Below are positions 18,668-27,329 of a stretch of DNA of 64,000 nucleotides, piece by piece. Position numbers and translations under genes: made by a program. The stretch is from Pseudomonas sp. Irchel 3H7. Lineage in GTDB: Bacteria > Pseudomonadota > Gammaproteobacteria > Pseudomonadales > Pseudomonadaceae. The stretch is from the NCBI RefSeq assembly GCF_900187605.1, contig NZ_FYEA01000002.1, positions 372,001 to 436,000 on the forward strand, given 5' to 3'. The number at the start of each line of letters is the position of its first letter. Position 1 is the first letter of the stretch. A model generated the notes under the pieces. That model worked only from the letters and a program-made list of their open reading frames with translations, was not told the DNA's origin and searched no databases.

Positions 18668-20136
18668 CTGACCGTTCGCTTTTCAATCTGGCCACCGTTC
18701 GCGGCTCGCGTCTGCTGAGCCTGTCGCTGTGCGTGGCGATGCTCAGTGCCTGCGCCGTCGGCCCGGACTACCAACGGCCGCAAACTGCGGAAATCGCCCA
18801 GTACAAGGAGGCCGAGGGCTGGACTCAGGCCAACCCGAGCGATTCACTGGCCCGTGGGGCCTGGTGGGAGTTGTATGGCGATCAGCAGCTCAACGGCTTG
18901 ATCGAGAAACTCAACAATTCCAACCAGACCGTCGCGCAGTCGGAAGCCCAGTACCGTCAGGCTCAGGCGTTGGTGCGCAGTGCCCGTGGCGCGTTTTACC
19001 CGAAAGTAGACTTGAGCCTCGGCAAGACCCGCTCCAGTCAGGGCACTGGCAACAGCAGTTCGAGTCTGAGCAGTTCTTCCAGCGGTATCCGCGACACCTA
19101 TAACGCCGAACTGGGCGTCAGTTGGGAAGCGGACGTGTGGGGCAAGCTGCGCCGTGGACTGGAAGCCGATGAGGCCAGCGCTCAGGCCAGTTTTGCCGAT
19201 CTGGCTGCGATGCGCCTGAGCCAGCAATCGGAGCTGGTGCAGAACTACCTGCAACTGCGCGTGATCGATCAGCAGAAACGCCTGCTCGAAGCCACGGTCG
19301 CCGCCTACGAACGCTCGTTGAAGATGACCCAGAACCAGTACCGCGCCGGGGTTTCCGGGCGCGATGCGGTGGCGCAGGCACAGACACAACTGAAAAGCAC
19401 CCAGGCCGATCTGGTTGACCTGATCTGGCAGCGCGCGCAATTCGAAAATGCGATTGCCGTGCTGACCGGGCAAGCCCCGGCGGATTTAAACATTGCCGAA
19501 GTGCAGACCATTCCAAAGCTGCCGCAAGTGCCGTTGAGCCTGCCCTCGCAGTTGCTCGAGCGGCGCCCGGACATCGCTTCGGCAGAGCGTTCGGTGATTG
19601 CCGCCAACGCCAACATCGGCGTGGCCAAAGCGGCGTATTACCCGGATCTGAGCTTGAGTCTGAGCGGCGGCTACAGCAGCAGTACTTCGCAGAACCTGGT
19701 CAGCCTGCCTAACCGTTTCTGGTCGGTGGGGCCGAAACTGGCGCTGCCGCTGTTTGACGGTGGCATTCGTTCGGCGGAAGTCGACCGCACCGAGGCGGTG
19801 TATGACCAGACCGTGGCCAAGTACCGTCAGACCGTGCTCGACGGTTTCCGCGAAGTGGAAAACTATCTGGTGCAGCTCAAGGTGTATGAAGACGAAGCGG
19901 CGGTGCGCCAGGAGGCGCTCGATGCGGCGCGCGACTCCCTGCGCCTGACGGAAAACCAGTACAAGGCCGGGCTGATTGCTTACATCGACGTCGTGGTGGT
20001 GCAAGCCACGGCGCTGAGCAATGAGCGCAGCGTGCTCAACATTCTGCAAAGCCGCTTGATTGCTAGCGTGCAATTGATTGCGGCGCTGGGCGGTGGTTGG
20101 GACGGGCAGCTGGATGTGAGCGATAACACCCGCTGA
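18664..20136 (+). CDS. opmB: Outer-membrane channel lipoprotein OpmB (NodT/TolC family)
   Basis: 490 residues. Lipoprotein signal with lipobox LSAC (Cys near residue 30) followed by VGPDYQRP, the classic NodT-family start. Two duplicated TolC-like halves of long helices and barrel strands follow (WWELYGDQQLNGLIEKLN; ELLERRPDIASAERSVIAAN-type motif at about 300-315; AYYPDLSLSLSGGYSSS). It forms the trimeric exit duct of the MuxABC pump. Translationally coupled to muxC (ATGA). A family C hairpin 14 bases after the stop probably ends the transcript. Confidence 0.92.
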   Translation: MTDRSLFNLATVRGSRLLSLSLCVAMLSACAVGPDYQRPQTAEIAQYKEAEGWTQANPSDSLARGAWWELYGDQQLNGLIEKLNNSNQTVAQSEAQYRQAQALVRSARGAFYPKVDLSLGKTRSSQGTGNSSSSLSSSSSGIRDTYNAELGVSWEADVWGKLRRGLEADEASAQASFADLAAMRLSQQSELVQNYLQLRVIDQQKRLLEATVAAYERSLKMTQNQYRAGVSGRDAVAQAQTQLKSTQADLVDLIWQRAQFENAIAVLTGQAPADLNIAEVQTIPKLPQVPLSLPSQLLERRPDIASAERSVIAANANIGVAKAAYYPDLSLSLSGGYSSSTSQNLVSLPNRFWSVGPKLALPLFDGGIRSAEVDRTEAVYDQTVAKYRQTVLDGFREVENYLVQLKVYEDEAAVRQEALDAARDSLRLTENQYKAGLIAYIDVVVVQATALSNERSVLNILQSRLIASVQLIAALGGGWDGQLDVSDNTR

Positions 20137-20150
20137 AGGTTGGCTTCACT

Positions 20151-20181
20151 GATCATTCCCACGCAGAGCGTGGGAACGATC
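20151..20181. repeat. Single REP hairpin, family C, after opmB
   Basis: gatcattcccacgcagagcg followed by tgggaacgatc forms a near-perfect palindrome with arms of about 14 bases. Position right after the operon suggests use as a transcript end. Confidence 0.8.
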
Positions 20182-20357
20182 GGGTAAAGCCGTGAGCGCT
20201 GGGCAAGAGCCTCGTCGGACGATCGAACAAGCGTTTCATCGGCTTGATGGCCAATTGCTCACTTTCTCAGTGCGTTCTTCTGCGCAATCAGTACAATCGC
20301 CGCCTTTGCCCGACCGAGAACGGACGCAATCCGCGTTGGGTGGCCACGAGAATTCCC

Positions 20358-22439
20358 ATGCTCATCGGTAGTTATTCCTCCACGCTGGTTTTCATTTCGT
20401 TGTGTGTGGCGATTCTCGCTTCCTACACCGCGCTCGACCTTACCGGTCGCATTGCCACGGCCAAGGGCCGGGCGGTGCATTTCTGGACTGCCGGCGGTGC
20501 GTTTGCCATGGGCATCGGCGTCTGGTCGATGCATTTCATTGGCATGCTGGCCTTCAAACTGCCGATCGACCTGGGCTATGACATCGCCCTGACCGCGCTG
20601 TCGCTGCTCATCGCCGTGTTGTCCTGTGGATTCGCCTTATGGTTGGTCAGTCAGCCGAAACTGCCGATTCTGCAACTGGCGTTCGGCGCGCTGATCATGG
20701 GCAGCGGGATCAGTGCCATGCACTACACCGGCATGGCGGCGATGCGCATGACGCCGGGGATCGATTACGATCCGACGTTGTTTGGCGCTTCGCTGCTGAT
20801 TGCCGTCGGCGCCTCGGCGGCGGCACTGTGGATCGCTTTCCGCCTGCGTCAGCATTCGCCTTATGTGCGACTGATTCGGGGCGGGGCGGCGATCATCATG
20901 GGCATCGCCATTGTCGGCATGCATTACACCGGCATGGCCGCCGCGCAGTTTCCTGATGGCAGTTTCTGTGGTGCCACCGTCAATGGCTTGAAGGGCAACG
21001 GCCTCGACAGTCTGGTGTTGATCACCACGTTGGCAGTGCTGTCGATTGCCTTGCTCACATCGATTCTCGACGCACGCCTGGAAGCGCGCACCGCTGATCT
21101 GGCGCACTCATTGACCGTGGCCAACCGCGAACTCACGCAACTGGCCCTGCACGACACCCTGACCGGCCTGCCGAACCGCATGCTGCTGGATGACCGGATC
21201 AATCAGGCGATGAAAAAGGTCCATGAGCAGGGTGGCTGTTTTGCTTTGATGTTCATCGATCTGGACGGCTTCAAACCGGTCAACGATGCGTTCGGTCACC
21301 ATATGGGCGACCAGTTATTGCGGGAAGTGGGCTTGCGTCTGCGTGAAGACTTGCGCGGTCCGGACACACTGGCGCGAATCGGCGGCGATGAATTCGTGCT
21401 GCTGGTGCGTCTGACCGAACCCGATGACGCACTGGGACTGGCGGCACGTCAGGTCGGCCTGATCGCGCAATCATTCCGCGTCGCCGAACATGATTTGCAG
21501 ATATCCGCCAGCGTCGGCATCGCCCTGTACCCGGGGAATGGCCAGACCGCGCAGGAACTGCTGATGAACGCCGACGCGGCGATGTACCACGCCAAGGGCG
21601 GCGGCAAGAACGGTTACAGCTTTTTCGACGCGTCGATGAACAACAACGCGCGCAAGCAGTTGCAGTTGTTGCAGGACCTGCGCGCAGCGCTGGAGCACAG
21701 CCAGTTCAGTTTGCATTACCAGCCGAAGTTCGACGCCGCCAACGGCCGTCCGGTCGGGGCTGAGGCGTTGCTGCGTTGGCAGCATCCGATTCACGGCATG
21801 CTGATGCCGGACAAGTTCATCGAACTGGCGGAGAAATCCGGGCTGATCATTCCGATCGGTGAATGGGTGCTCAATGAAGCCTGTCGGCAAATGCGCGAGT
21901 GGTACGTGCTCGGTTACACCGATTGGCGTATCGCGGTGAACCTGTCGGCGCTGCAGTTCTGCCACGCCGGACTGGTGCGCAGCGTGGCCAAGGCGTTGGC
22001 CACGCATCACTTGCCGGCGAACAGCCTGACGCTGGAAATCACCGAGACCACGGCCATGAGCGATGCCGATGCGAGCATGACGGTGTTGCAGGAGTTGTCG
22101 GACATGGGCGTCGATCTGTCGATCGATGACTTCGGCACGGGTTATTCCAGCCTGATGTACCTCAAGCGTTTGCCGGCCAACGAGCTGAAGATCGATCGTG
22201 GCTTTGTGCGCGATCTGGAGCATGACAGTGACGATGCCGCGATTGTTTCGGCGATTGTCGCATTGGGCCAGGCGCTCGGTTTGCGCATTGTCGCTGAAGG
22301 TGTTGAAACCGGTGTGCAGCAGGCGTTTCTGACTGAGCTGGGATGTGATTCGTTGCAGGGTTATCTGTTGGGGCATCCGATGCCGGCGGACAGATTCATG
22401 CAGGATATTGCGCGCGGCAAGCCGGTGGCGGCGGTCTGA
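20358..22439 (+). CDS. MHYT-GGDEF-EAL cyclic-di-GMP signalling protein
   Basis: 693 residues. A seven-helix N-terminal MHYT sensor (motifs MHFIGM near 58 and MHYTGM near 121 and 193, thought to bind metal and sense O2, CO or NO) is followed by a GGDEF domain with an intact GGDEF signature (342-346) and an EAL domain with EAL at 469-471 and the downstream DDFGTGYSSL loop. Both catalytic domains look complete, so it could make and break c-di-GMP; the balance cannot be read from sequence. The GGDEF half has no clear RxxD inhibitory site. I chose ATG 20358 (MLIGSYSS) as it leads directly into the first helix; the longer frame from 20244 adds polar residues not seen in the family. Stand-alone gene. 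Confidence 0.92.
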   Translation: MLIGSYSSTLVFISLCVAILASYTALDLTGRIATAKGRAVHFWTAGGAFAMGIGVWSMHFIGMLAFKLPIDLGYDIALTALSLLIAVLSCGFALWLVSQPKLPILQLAFGALIMGSGISAMHYTGMAAMRMTPGIDYDPTLFGASLLIAVGASAAALWIAFRLRQHSPYVRLIRGGAAIIMGIAIVGMHYTGMAAAQFPDGSFCGATVNGLKGNGLDSLVLITTLAVLSIALLTSILDARLEARTADLAHSLTVANRELTQLALHDTLTGLPNRMLLDDRINQAMKKVHEQGGCFALMFIDLDGFKPVNDAFGHHMGDQLLREVGLRLREDLRGPDTLARIGGDEFVLLVRLTEPDDALGLAARQVGLIAQSFRVAEHDLQISASVGIALYPGNGQTAQELLMNADAAMYHAKGGGKNGYSFFDASMNNNARKQLQLLQDLRAALEHSQFSLHYQPKFDAANGRPVGAEALLRWQHPIHGMLMPDKFIELAEKSGLIIPIGEWVLNEACRQMREWYVLGYTDWRIAVNLSALQFCHAGLVRSVAKALATHHLPANSLTLEITETTAMSDADASMTVLQELSDMGVDLSIDDFGTGYSSLMYLKRLPANELKIDRGFVRDLEHDSDDAAIVSAIVALGQALGLRIVAEGVETGVQQAFLTELGCDSLQGYLLGHPMPADRFMQDIARGKPVAAV

Positions 22440-22447
22440 TCGACCGC

Positions 22448-22542
22448 GCTATCGTTCTTCGCGAGCAGGCTCGCTCCCACAGGGACGGCGTGGTGCACGA
22501 ATGCAGTCTGGGAGCGAGCCTGCTCGCGAAGGCGTCCGGCCA
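22448..22542. repeat. REP palindrome pair, family A (cgctcccaca variant)
   Basis: Arms gcgagcaggctcgctcccac and gggagcgagcctgctcgcga, inverted, separated by a short spacer. Lies between the MHYT-GGDEF-EAL gene and the SDR gene. Confidence 0.85.
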
Positions 22543-22628
22543 GACACAACAGACCTCATGCAAAACCCGCCAATGGCGGTTATTCTTCCCCCCGACTGTT
22601 ACGTGTGCATTGGGGGAGAAAGGCCAGC

Positions 22629-23375
22629 ATGGATAAAGTCATTGTGATCACCGGTGGCGGGCGCGGGATTGGCGCCGCCACGGCGCTGTTGGCTGCCGAG
22701 CAAGGCTATCGGATCTGCATCAACTATGAGCAAGACGAGCAGGCTGCGCAAAGCGTGCTGGAGCAAGTCCGTGCATTGGGCGCACACGCCATCGCCGTGC
22801 GCGCTGACGTCAGCATCGAAGACGAAGTGATCGCGCTGTTCCAGCGGGTCGACAGCGAATTGGGCCGTGTCACTGCGCTGGTGAACAACGCCGGTACCGT
22901 CGGACACAAATCGCGGGTCGATGAAATGTCCGAATTCCGCATTCTGAAAATCATGAAAACCAACGTTCTGGCGCCGATCCTCTGCGCCAAGCACGCGATT
23001 CTGCGCATGTCGCCCAAGCACGGCGGGCAGGGCGGCAGTATCGTCAACGTGTCGTCAGTGGCTTCACGCCTTGGTTCGCCCAACGAGTACGTCGATTACG
23101 CGGCCTCAAAAGGTGCGCTCGACACCTTCACCATCGGCTTGTCCAAGGAAGTCGCGGGCGAGGGGATTCGGGTCAACGCGGTGCGCCCGGGTTACATCTA
23201 CACCGATTTCCACGCGCTGAGCGGCGATCCGGATCGGGTCAGCAAGCTGGAGTCGGCGATTCCGATGGCCCGTGGGGGGCGGCCGGATGAGGTGGCGGAG
23301 GCGATTGTCTGGTTGTTGTCGGATAAGGCTTCTTATGCGACCGGGACGTTTGTTGATTTGGGTGGCGGGCGCTGA
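22629..23375 (+). CDS. Short-chain dehydrogenase/reductase, substrate unknown
   Basis: 248 residues, classical SDR length. NAD(P)-binding TGGGRGIG at 8-15, NNAG near residue 90, catalytic Ser in NVSSVAS and the YAASK active site (Tyr near 156, Lys near 160), then VRPGYIYTDFH. The residue after the second strand is not a strong NADP or NAD marker. Oxidises or reduces an alcohol/ketone; the substrate cannot be deduced. ATG 22629 (MDKVIVIT) follows a GGGGGAGAAAGG purine tract; the open frame runs 8 codons further upstream. Alone between two REP units. Confidence 0.9.
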   Translation: MDKVIVITGGGRGIGAATALLAAEQGYRICINYEQDEQAAQSVLEQVRALGAHAIAVRADVSIEDEVIALFQRVDSELGRVTALVNNAGTVGHKSRVDEMSEFRILKIMKTNVLAPILCAKHAILRMSPKHGGQGGSIVNVSSVASRLGSPNEYVDYAASKGALDTFTIGLSKEVAGEGIRVNAVRPGYIYTDFHALSGDPDRVSKLESAIPMARGGRPDEVAEAIVWLLSDKASYATGTFVDLGGGR

Positions 23376-23401
23376 TCGTTGGGATTTGTGTTGCCTGATC
23401 C

Positions 23402-23503
23402 GGCCCCATCGCTGGCAAGCCAGCTCCCACAGGTTTCTGTGTCGTACACAACATACGCGGTGACATAGAACACTGTGGGAGCTGGCTTGCCGGCGATGGG
23501 GCC
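23402..23503. repeat. REP palindrome pair, family B
   Basis: ggccccatcgctggcaagcc at the left and its inverted copy ending in cggcgatggggcc at the right. Lies between the convergent SDR and MocR-type genes, a likely bidirectional transcript end. Confidence 0.9.
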
Positions 23504-23524
23504 ACTGCAGTCAGCAACAATCTG

Positions 23525-24934
23525 TCAGAACGACCGCACAATCCGCCCCAACGTCTCCATGGCCTTTTCCGAATCCTCGGTCCACGGGCTGCCATAGTTC
23601 AACCGAATACAATTCCTGAACCGCTGCGTCGGCGAAAAGATCGGCCCCGGCGCAATGCTGATGCCTTGCGCCAGTGCCATCTGAAACAACTTCAACGAAT
23701 CCATCTGCGGCGGCAATTCCAGCCACAAAAAGTAGCCGCCCGCCGGTTGGCTGACCCGCGTCTGCGCCGGGAAATAGCGGGCGATCGCCGCAAGCATCGC
23801 GCTCTGCTGTTCTTCCAGCGCATAACGCAATTTGCGCAAATGCCGGTCGTAGCCGCCGTGTTGCAGATAGTCGGCAATCGCCGCTTGCGCCGGCATTGAG
23901 GCACACAGTGAGGTCATCAGTTTCAGCCGTTCGATCTTTTGCGCGTAGCGGCCGGCGGCGACCCAACCGATGCGGTAGCCGGGGGCCAGGCTCTTGGCGA
24001 ACGAGCCGCAGTGCATCACCAGACCTTCAGTGTCGAAGGCCTTGGCCGGTTTTGGTGCCTGCTGGCCGTAATAGAGTTCGGCGTAGACATCATCTTCGAT
24101 CAGCGGCACCTGATGGCGGCGCAGCAGTTCGACCAATTCCTGTTTCTTCGCCTCGGGCATGGTCGCGCCCATCGGGTTCTGGAAGCTGGTCATGCACCAG
24201 CAAGCCTTGATCGGGTGGCGTTCCAGGGTTTGCGCAAGCACGCCGAGGTCGATGCCATCGCGCGGGTGCACGGGGATTTCCACAGCTTTGAGTTTCAACC
24301 GCTCGAGGACTTGCAGGCTGGCGTAGAACGCCGGCGCTTCGATGGCCACGAGATCGCCCGGTTCGGTGACGGCTTGCAGGCACAGGTTCAGCGCTTCGAG
24401 GGCGCCGTTGGTGATCAGCAACTCTTCCATCGGCAGCATCAGGCCGCCGACCATGTAGCGCAGGGCGATCTGCCGGCGCAGTTGCGGGTTGCCCGGCGAC
24501 ATGTCGGTGACGACCATGCGCGGGTCCATCTCGCGGGCGGCACTGGCCAGCGAGCGCGACAGGCGTTGCAGCGGGAACAGCGTCGGGCTGGGGAACGCTG
24601 AGCCGAAGGGCACGGTGCTCGGGTCCTTGATCGAATCGAGTACCGAGAACACCAGTTCACTGACGTCGACTTCGGTGGAGTCGTTGACGTGGCTACTGAT
24701 CACCGGCTCTGAGAACGGGCTCGGCGCGTGAGTGTTGACGAAGTAGCCGGAGCGCGGTCGGGCGCGGATCAAGCCACGGCGTTCAAGCAGGTAATAGGCC
24801 TGGAACACCGTGGACGGGCTGACACCGTAGGTCTGGCTGGCGTAACGCACCGAAGGCACGCGCTGGCCGGGGCCGAGGACGCCGGAGCGGATCAGTTCAG
24901 CGATGTCGTCGGCGAATTTTTCGTAGCGTTTCAT
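23525..24934 (-). CDS. MocR-type transcription regulator (GntR wHTH plus aminotransferase domain)
   Basis: 469 residues. N-terminal GntR winged helix (residues 1-70: FADDIAELIRSG, GQRVPSVRYASQTYGVSPST, RRGLIRARPRSGYFV), a linker, then a fold-type I aminotransferase domain with the PLP-lysine motif SFAKSLAPGYRIGW and NYGSPW-type C terminus. MocR proteins use PLP or a PLP-amine adduct as an effector and regulate vitamin B6, GABA, taurine or amino acid genes. Its target is not clear: neighbouring genes do not point to one pathway. ATG 24934 is the conserved family start. The tandem-repeat block lies directly upstream. Confidence 0.92.
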   Translation of the reverse strand: MKRYEKFADDIAELIRSGVLGPGQRVPSVRYASQTYGVSPSTVFQAYYLLERRGLIRARPRSGYFVNTHAPSPFSEPVISSHVNDSTEVDVSELVFSVLDSIKDPSTVPFGSAFPSPTLFPLQRLSRSLASAAREMDPRMVVTDMSPGNPQLRRQIALRYMVGGLMLPMEELLITNGALEALNLCLQAVTEPGDLVAIEAPAFYASLQVLERLKLKAVEIPVHPRDGIDLGVLAQTLERHPIKACWCMTSFQNPMGATMPEAKKQELVELLRRHQVPLIEDDVYAELYYGQQAPKPAKAFDTEGLVMHCGSFAKSLAPGYRIGWVAAGRYAQKIERLKLMTSLCASMPAQAAIADYLQHGGYDRHLRKLRYALEEQQSAMLAAIARYFPAQTRVSQPAGGYFLWLELPPQMDSLKLFQMALAQGISIAPGPIFSPTQRFRNCIRLNYGSPWTEDSEKAMETLGRIVRSF

Positions 24935-24981
24935 CGAGGAGCCTTGGTGCTGGTTGATGATGAGGTGTGTCAGGGGAACTG

Positions 24982-25031
24982 CCCCTCACCCTAGCCCTCC
25001 CGAAACGTCGGACCGCCCATAGGGAGAGGGG
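24982..25031. repeat. Palindromic element, family E, left copy
   Basis: cccctcaccctagccctccc at the left and agggagaggggac at the right, imperfectly palindromic. The copy at 25279-25317 is the same element in the opposite orientation, so the two flank the tandem array as inverted repeats. Confidence 0.75.
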
Positions 25032-25059
25032 ACTGATCGGGGGATGCTTGTGAACTACA

Positions 25060-25245
25060 CCGACCTGAAAGTGCTTCGCTGAATCCATAATCGACTCGGC
25101 CTGAAAGTGCTTTGCTGAATCCCAATCGACTCGGTCTGAAAGCGTTTTGCTGAATCCACAATCGACTCGGTCTGAAAGCGTTTTGCTGAATCCCAATCGA
25201 CTCGGTCTGAAAGCGTTTTGCTGAATCCATAATCGACTCGGTCTG
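25060..25245. repeat. Tandem direct repeat array, about five 35-36 base units
   Basis: Units start at 25079, 25115, 25150, 25186 and 25221, each beginning ctgaatcc and containing atcgactcggtctgaaag and cgttttg; a half unit precedes the first. Spacing alternates 36, 35, 36, 35 because units carry ccataatc/ccacaatc or cccaatc in turn, giving a 71-base higher-order repeat. Units are directly adjacent, with no spacers. Confidence 0.9.
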
Positions 25246-25278
25246 TCAGGTCGATGTATAGCGACAGACACCTCGGTC

Positions 25279-25317
25279 GGCCCCCTCTCCCCCTGGGAGA
25301 GGGCTGGGGTGAGGGAG
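25279..25317. repeat. Palindromic element, family E, right copy
   Basis: Contains the perfect hairpin CCCTCTCCC/GGGAGAGGG and then gctggggtgaggg, the complement of the left copy's first half. It lies 15 bases from the end of ccoG and may serve as its terminator. Confidence 0.75.
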
Positions 25318-25331
25318 CGGATTCTAACGGC

Positions 25332-26762
25332 TCAGCGATTCATCGGCGCAACAAACCTGCTCTTCGCCACGCTATAAACCTTAGGCTCATCACTGTCGGC
25401 AATCTTGAAACTCAAGGTCTGCGAGCTGCTGGCCGGGCGTTCCGTGGTCATCGCCACCGACACCGGCACATCGACAATTTCCCCAGGTGCGAGGCTCAGT
25501 TGAGTCTTGCCTTGCAACTGGAAGCCGTCGCCGTCGACCAGGCTGAGGTTGTAGTCCTGACGTTGCTGGGTCTTGTTGATGACTTTGAGGGTGTAGATGT
25601 TTTCGATCTGGCCCTGACCGTTTTCACGGAACAAGCCGCGATCCTTGGTCACGTCCAGCGAGACCATCGGCCGTTCGACCAGCGCCAATGCCAATGCGCC
25701 GATCATCGCCACCAGCACCACGGTGTAACCGATCAAACGCGGACGCAGCAGGTGAGTCTTGCCACCCTGCAATTCGCGCTCGGAACTGTAGCGGATCAAA
25801 CCACGCGGGTAGTTCATCTTGTCCATGATCGAGTCACAGGCGTCTATGCACGCCGCGCAACCGATGCATTCCATCTGCAGGCCATCGCGGATGTCGATGC
25901 CGGTCGGGCAGACCTGCACGCACAATTGGCAGTCGATGCAATCACCCAGGCCGGCTTCAAGCGGTTTCACGTCGCGTTTACGCGGGCCACGGTTTTCGCC
26001 ACGGGCCACGTCGTAGGAAATCGCCAGGGTGTCTTTGTCGAACATCACGCTCTGGAACCGCGCATACGGACACATGTGCATGCACACCGCCTCGCGCAGC
26101 CAACCGGCGTTGATGTAGGTGGCAGCGGTGAAGAACAGCACCCAGAACAGGCTGACGCCGCCGATTTGCAGGGTCAGCAACTCTTCGACCAGTGGCCGGA
26201 TCGGCGTGAAGTAACCGACGAAGGTCAGGCCGGTGAGCACGCTGATCGCCAGCCACAAGGTGTGTTTGGCGGCGCGCCGCGCCAGTTTGTTCAGGCTCCA
26301 CGGCGCAGCTTGCAGTTTGATCCGCTGGTTGCGCTCGCCTTCGGTGATCTTCTCGCACCACATGAAGATCCATGTCCACGAACTCTGCGGGCAGGTGTAG
26401 CCGCACCAGACCCGGCCGGCAAACACGGTAATGGCGAACAAACCGAAGGCGGCGATGATCAACAGCGCCGAGAGCAGGATGAAATCCTGCGGCCAGAACG
26501 TCGCGCCGAAGATGTGGAATTTGCTTTCGGACAAATCCCAAAGCACCGCCTGACGGCCGCCCCAGTTCAGCCACACGGTGCCGAAAAACAGCACGAACAG
26601 AAATCCCGCGCCGCTCATGCGCAGGGTGCGGAACAGGCCGGTGAAGCTGCGGGTGTGGATCTGGTTGTCGCTGGACTTGGCCGTCGCCTTCATTGGGCGT
26701 GCGGGCACCTTCTTTATAGTCGGGGATGCTTCTACGGTTCGGACGGGGATTTGTTCGCTCAT
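25332..26762 (-). CDS. ccoG: CcoG (RdxA/FixG) cytochrome c oxidase accessory protein
   Basis: 476 residues. About five membrane helices (GFLFVLFFGTVWLNW, FILLSALLIIAAFGLFAI, and others), the CGYTCPQSSWTW motif, two 4Fe-4S ferredoxin motifs (CIDCQLCVQVCP and CIGCAACIDAC), and a C-terminal periplasmic Ig-like domain after a last helix (YTVVLVAMIGALALAL). CcoG is a cupric reductase that supplies Cu(I) for assembly of cbb3 cytochrome oxidase. Unusually it is alone here: no ccoNOP or ccoHIS genes are adjacent, so it may be a second copy or a dispersed one. ATG 26762 (MSEQIPVR) is the conserved start. Confidence 0.93.
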   Translation of the reverse strand: MSEQIPVRTVEASPTIKKVPARPMKATAKSSDNQIHTRSFTGLFRTLRMSGAGFLFVLFFGTVWLNWGGRQAVLWDLSESKFHIFGATFWPQDFILLSALLIIAAFGLFAITVFAGRVWCGYTCPQSSWTWIFMWCEKITEGERNQRIKLQAAPWSLNKLARRAAKHTLWLAISVLTGLTFVGYFTPIRPLVEELLTLQIGGVSLFWVLFFTAATYINAGWLREAVCMHMCPYARFQSVMFDKDTLAISYDVARGENRGPRKRDVKPLEAGLGDCIDCQLCVQVCPTGIDIRDGLQMECIGCAACIDACDSIMDKMNYPRGLIRYSSERELQGGKTHLLRPRLIGYTVVLVAMIGALALALVERPMVSLDVTKDRGLFRENGQGQIENIYTLKVINKTQQRQDYNLSLVDGDGFQLQGKTQLSLAPGEIVDVPVSVAMTTERPASSSQTLSFKIADSDEPKVYSVAKSRFVAPMNR

Positions 26763-26908
26763 GATTATTCGCTCATCAGCCTCCATCAGGCCAGCGCACT
26801 ATGAGCTTCGATCTGTTTGCATAACAGACTCAGGTATTTCAATAAAAAGCGGATCAGATGAGATTTTGGGTAGCGTCTGCGACAACTTGAAGCAGCGCGC
26901 AGGCAAAG

Positions 26909-26937
26909 GCGCAAACGCCTATCGCAGACGTTTGCGC
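26909..26937 (-). terminator. Hairpin downstream of the DUF3203 gene
   Basis: Perfect nine-base arms GCGCAAACG / CGTTTGCGC with an 11-base loop, 20 bases beyond the minus-strand DUF3203 stop. No strong T-run follows, so it may be a weak terminator or only a protective hairpin. Confidence 0.4.
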
Positions 26938-26957
26938 GGGGTGTTGATCGAAGTCAG

Positions 26958-27206
26958 TCAAATCACCGAATCACTCTCGTCGGCTTTCAGGTGTTTGCGC
27001 CCGTCTTTGGCGCCTGCGACGGTCAAGGCGTCAGCCTCTGCCTCTGTGATGTAAACGCGCCGGCCTTCTATTTCCACGAATGACATGGATTTTTCGCTAT
27101 CTGTCATGACTTCCAGGGTGTCGCAAATGCGAATTTCCTCGCCGTGTTCGACGGCGAAAAAACACACTTTTTGTTCGGGGTTGGATTCATCGACTCGAAG
27201 AGGCAT
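26958..27206 (-). CDS. DUF3203 family protein
   Basis: 82 residues, small acidic cytoplasmic protein. The pattern MPLRVDE, EHGEEIRICDTLEVMTDSEKSMS, EIEGRRVYITEAEADALTVAGAKDGR fits the Pseudomonas DUF3203 family of unknown function. AAGGA lies 9 bases before the ATG. Single gene, divergent from the MgtC-like gene, with a hairpin after its stop. Confidence 0.78.
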   Translation of the reverse strand: MPLRVDESNPEQKVCFFAVEHGEEIRICDTLEVMTDSEKSMSFVEIEGRRVYITEAEADALTVAGAKDGRKHLKADESDSVI

Positions 27207-27329
27207 GGGAGCAGTCCTTTTTTCAGGGAGGTCTGCAAGGTTAGGGCGCGCGCGTTGCCGATCGTTCTGCGCAACTGATTAATGGTCGCCGCTGTCCATC
27301 GTTTACCGACTAATAACAAGGACTGCACG

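Larger units (their letters stand above)
24935..25331. other. Intergenic region with repeat block; no gene seen
   Basis: Almost 400 bases between two minus-strand genes. It holds the promoter of the MocR-type gene and a composite repeat described separately (24982-25317). A minus-strand frame is open across the repeats but has no ribosome site and no family resemblance. Confidence 0.6.

Noticed and set aside
25060..25245. CRISPR array
   Set aside because: Repeats are directly adjacent with no unique spacers, and there are no cas genes.
24897..25271. Minus-strand reading frame across the tandem repeats
   Set aside because: Its content simply follows the repeat; no ribosome site, overlaps the MocR gene start, and the 71-base period is not a multiple of three.
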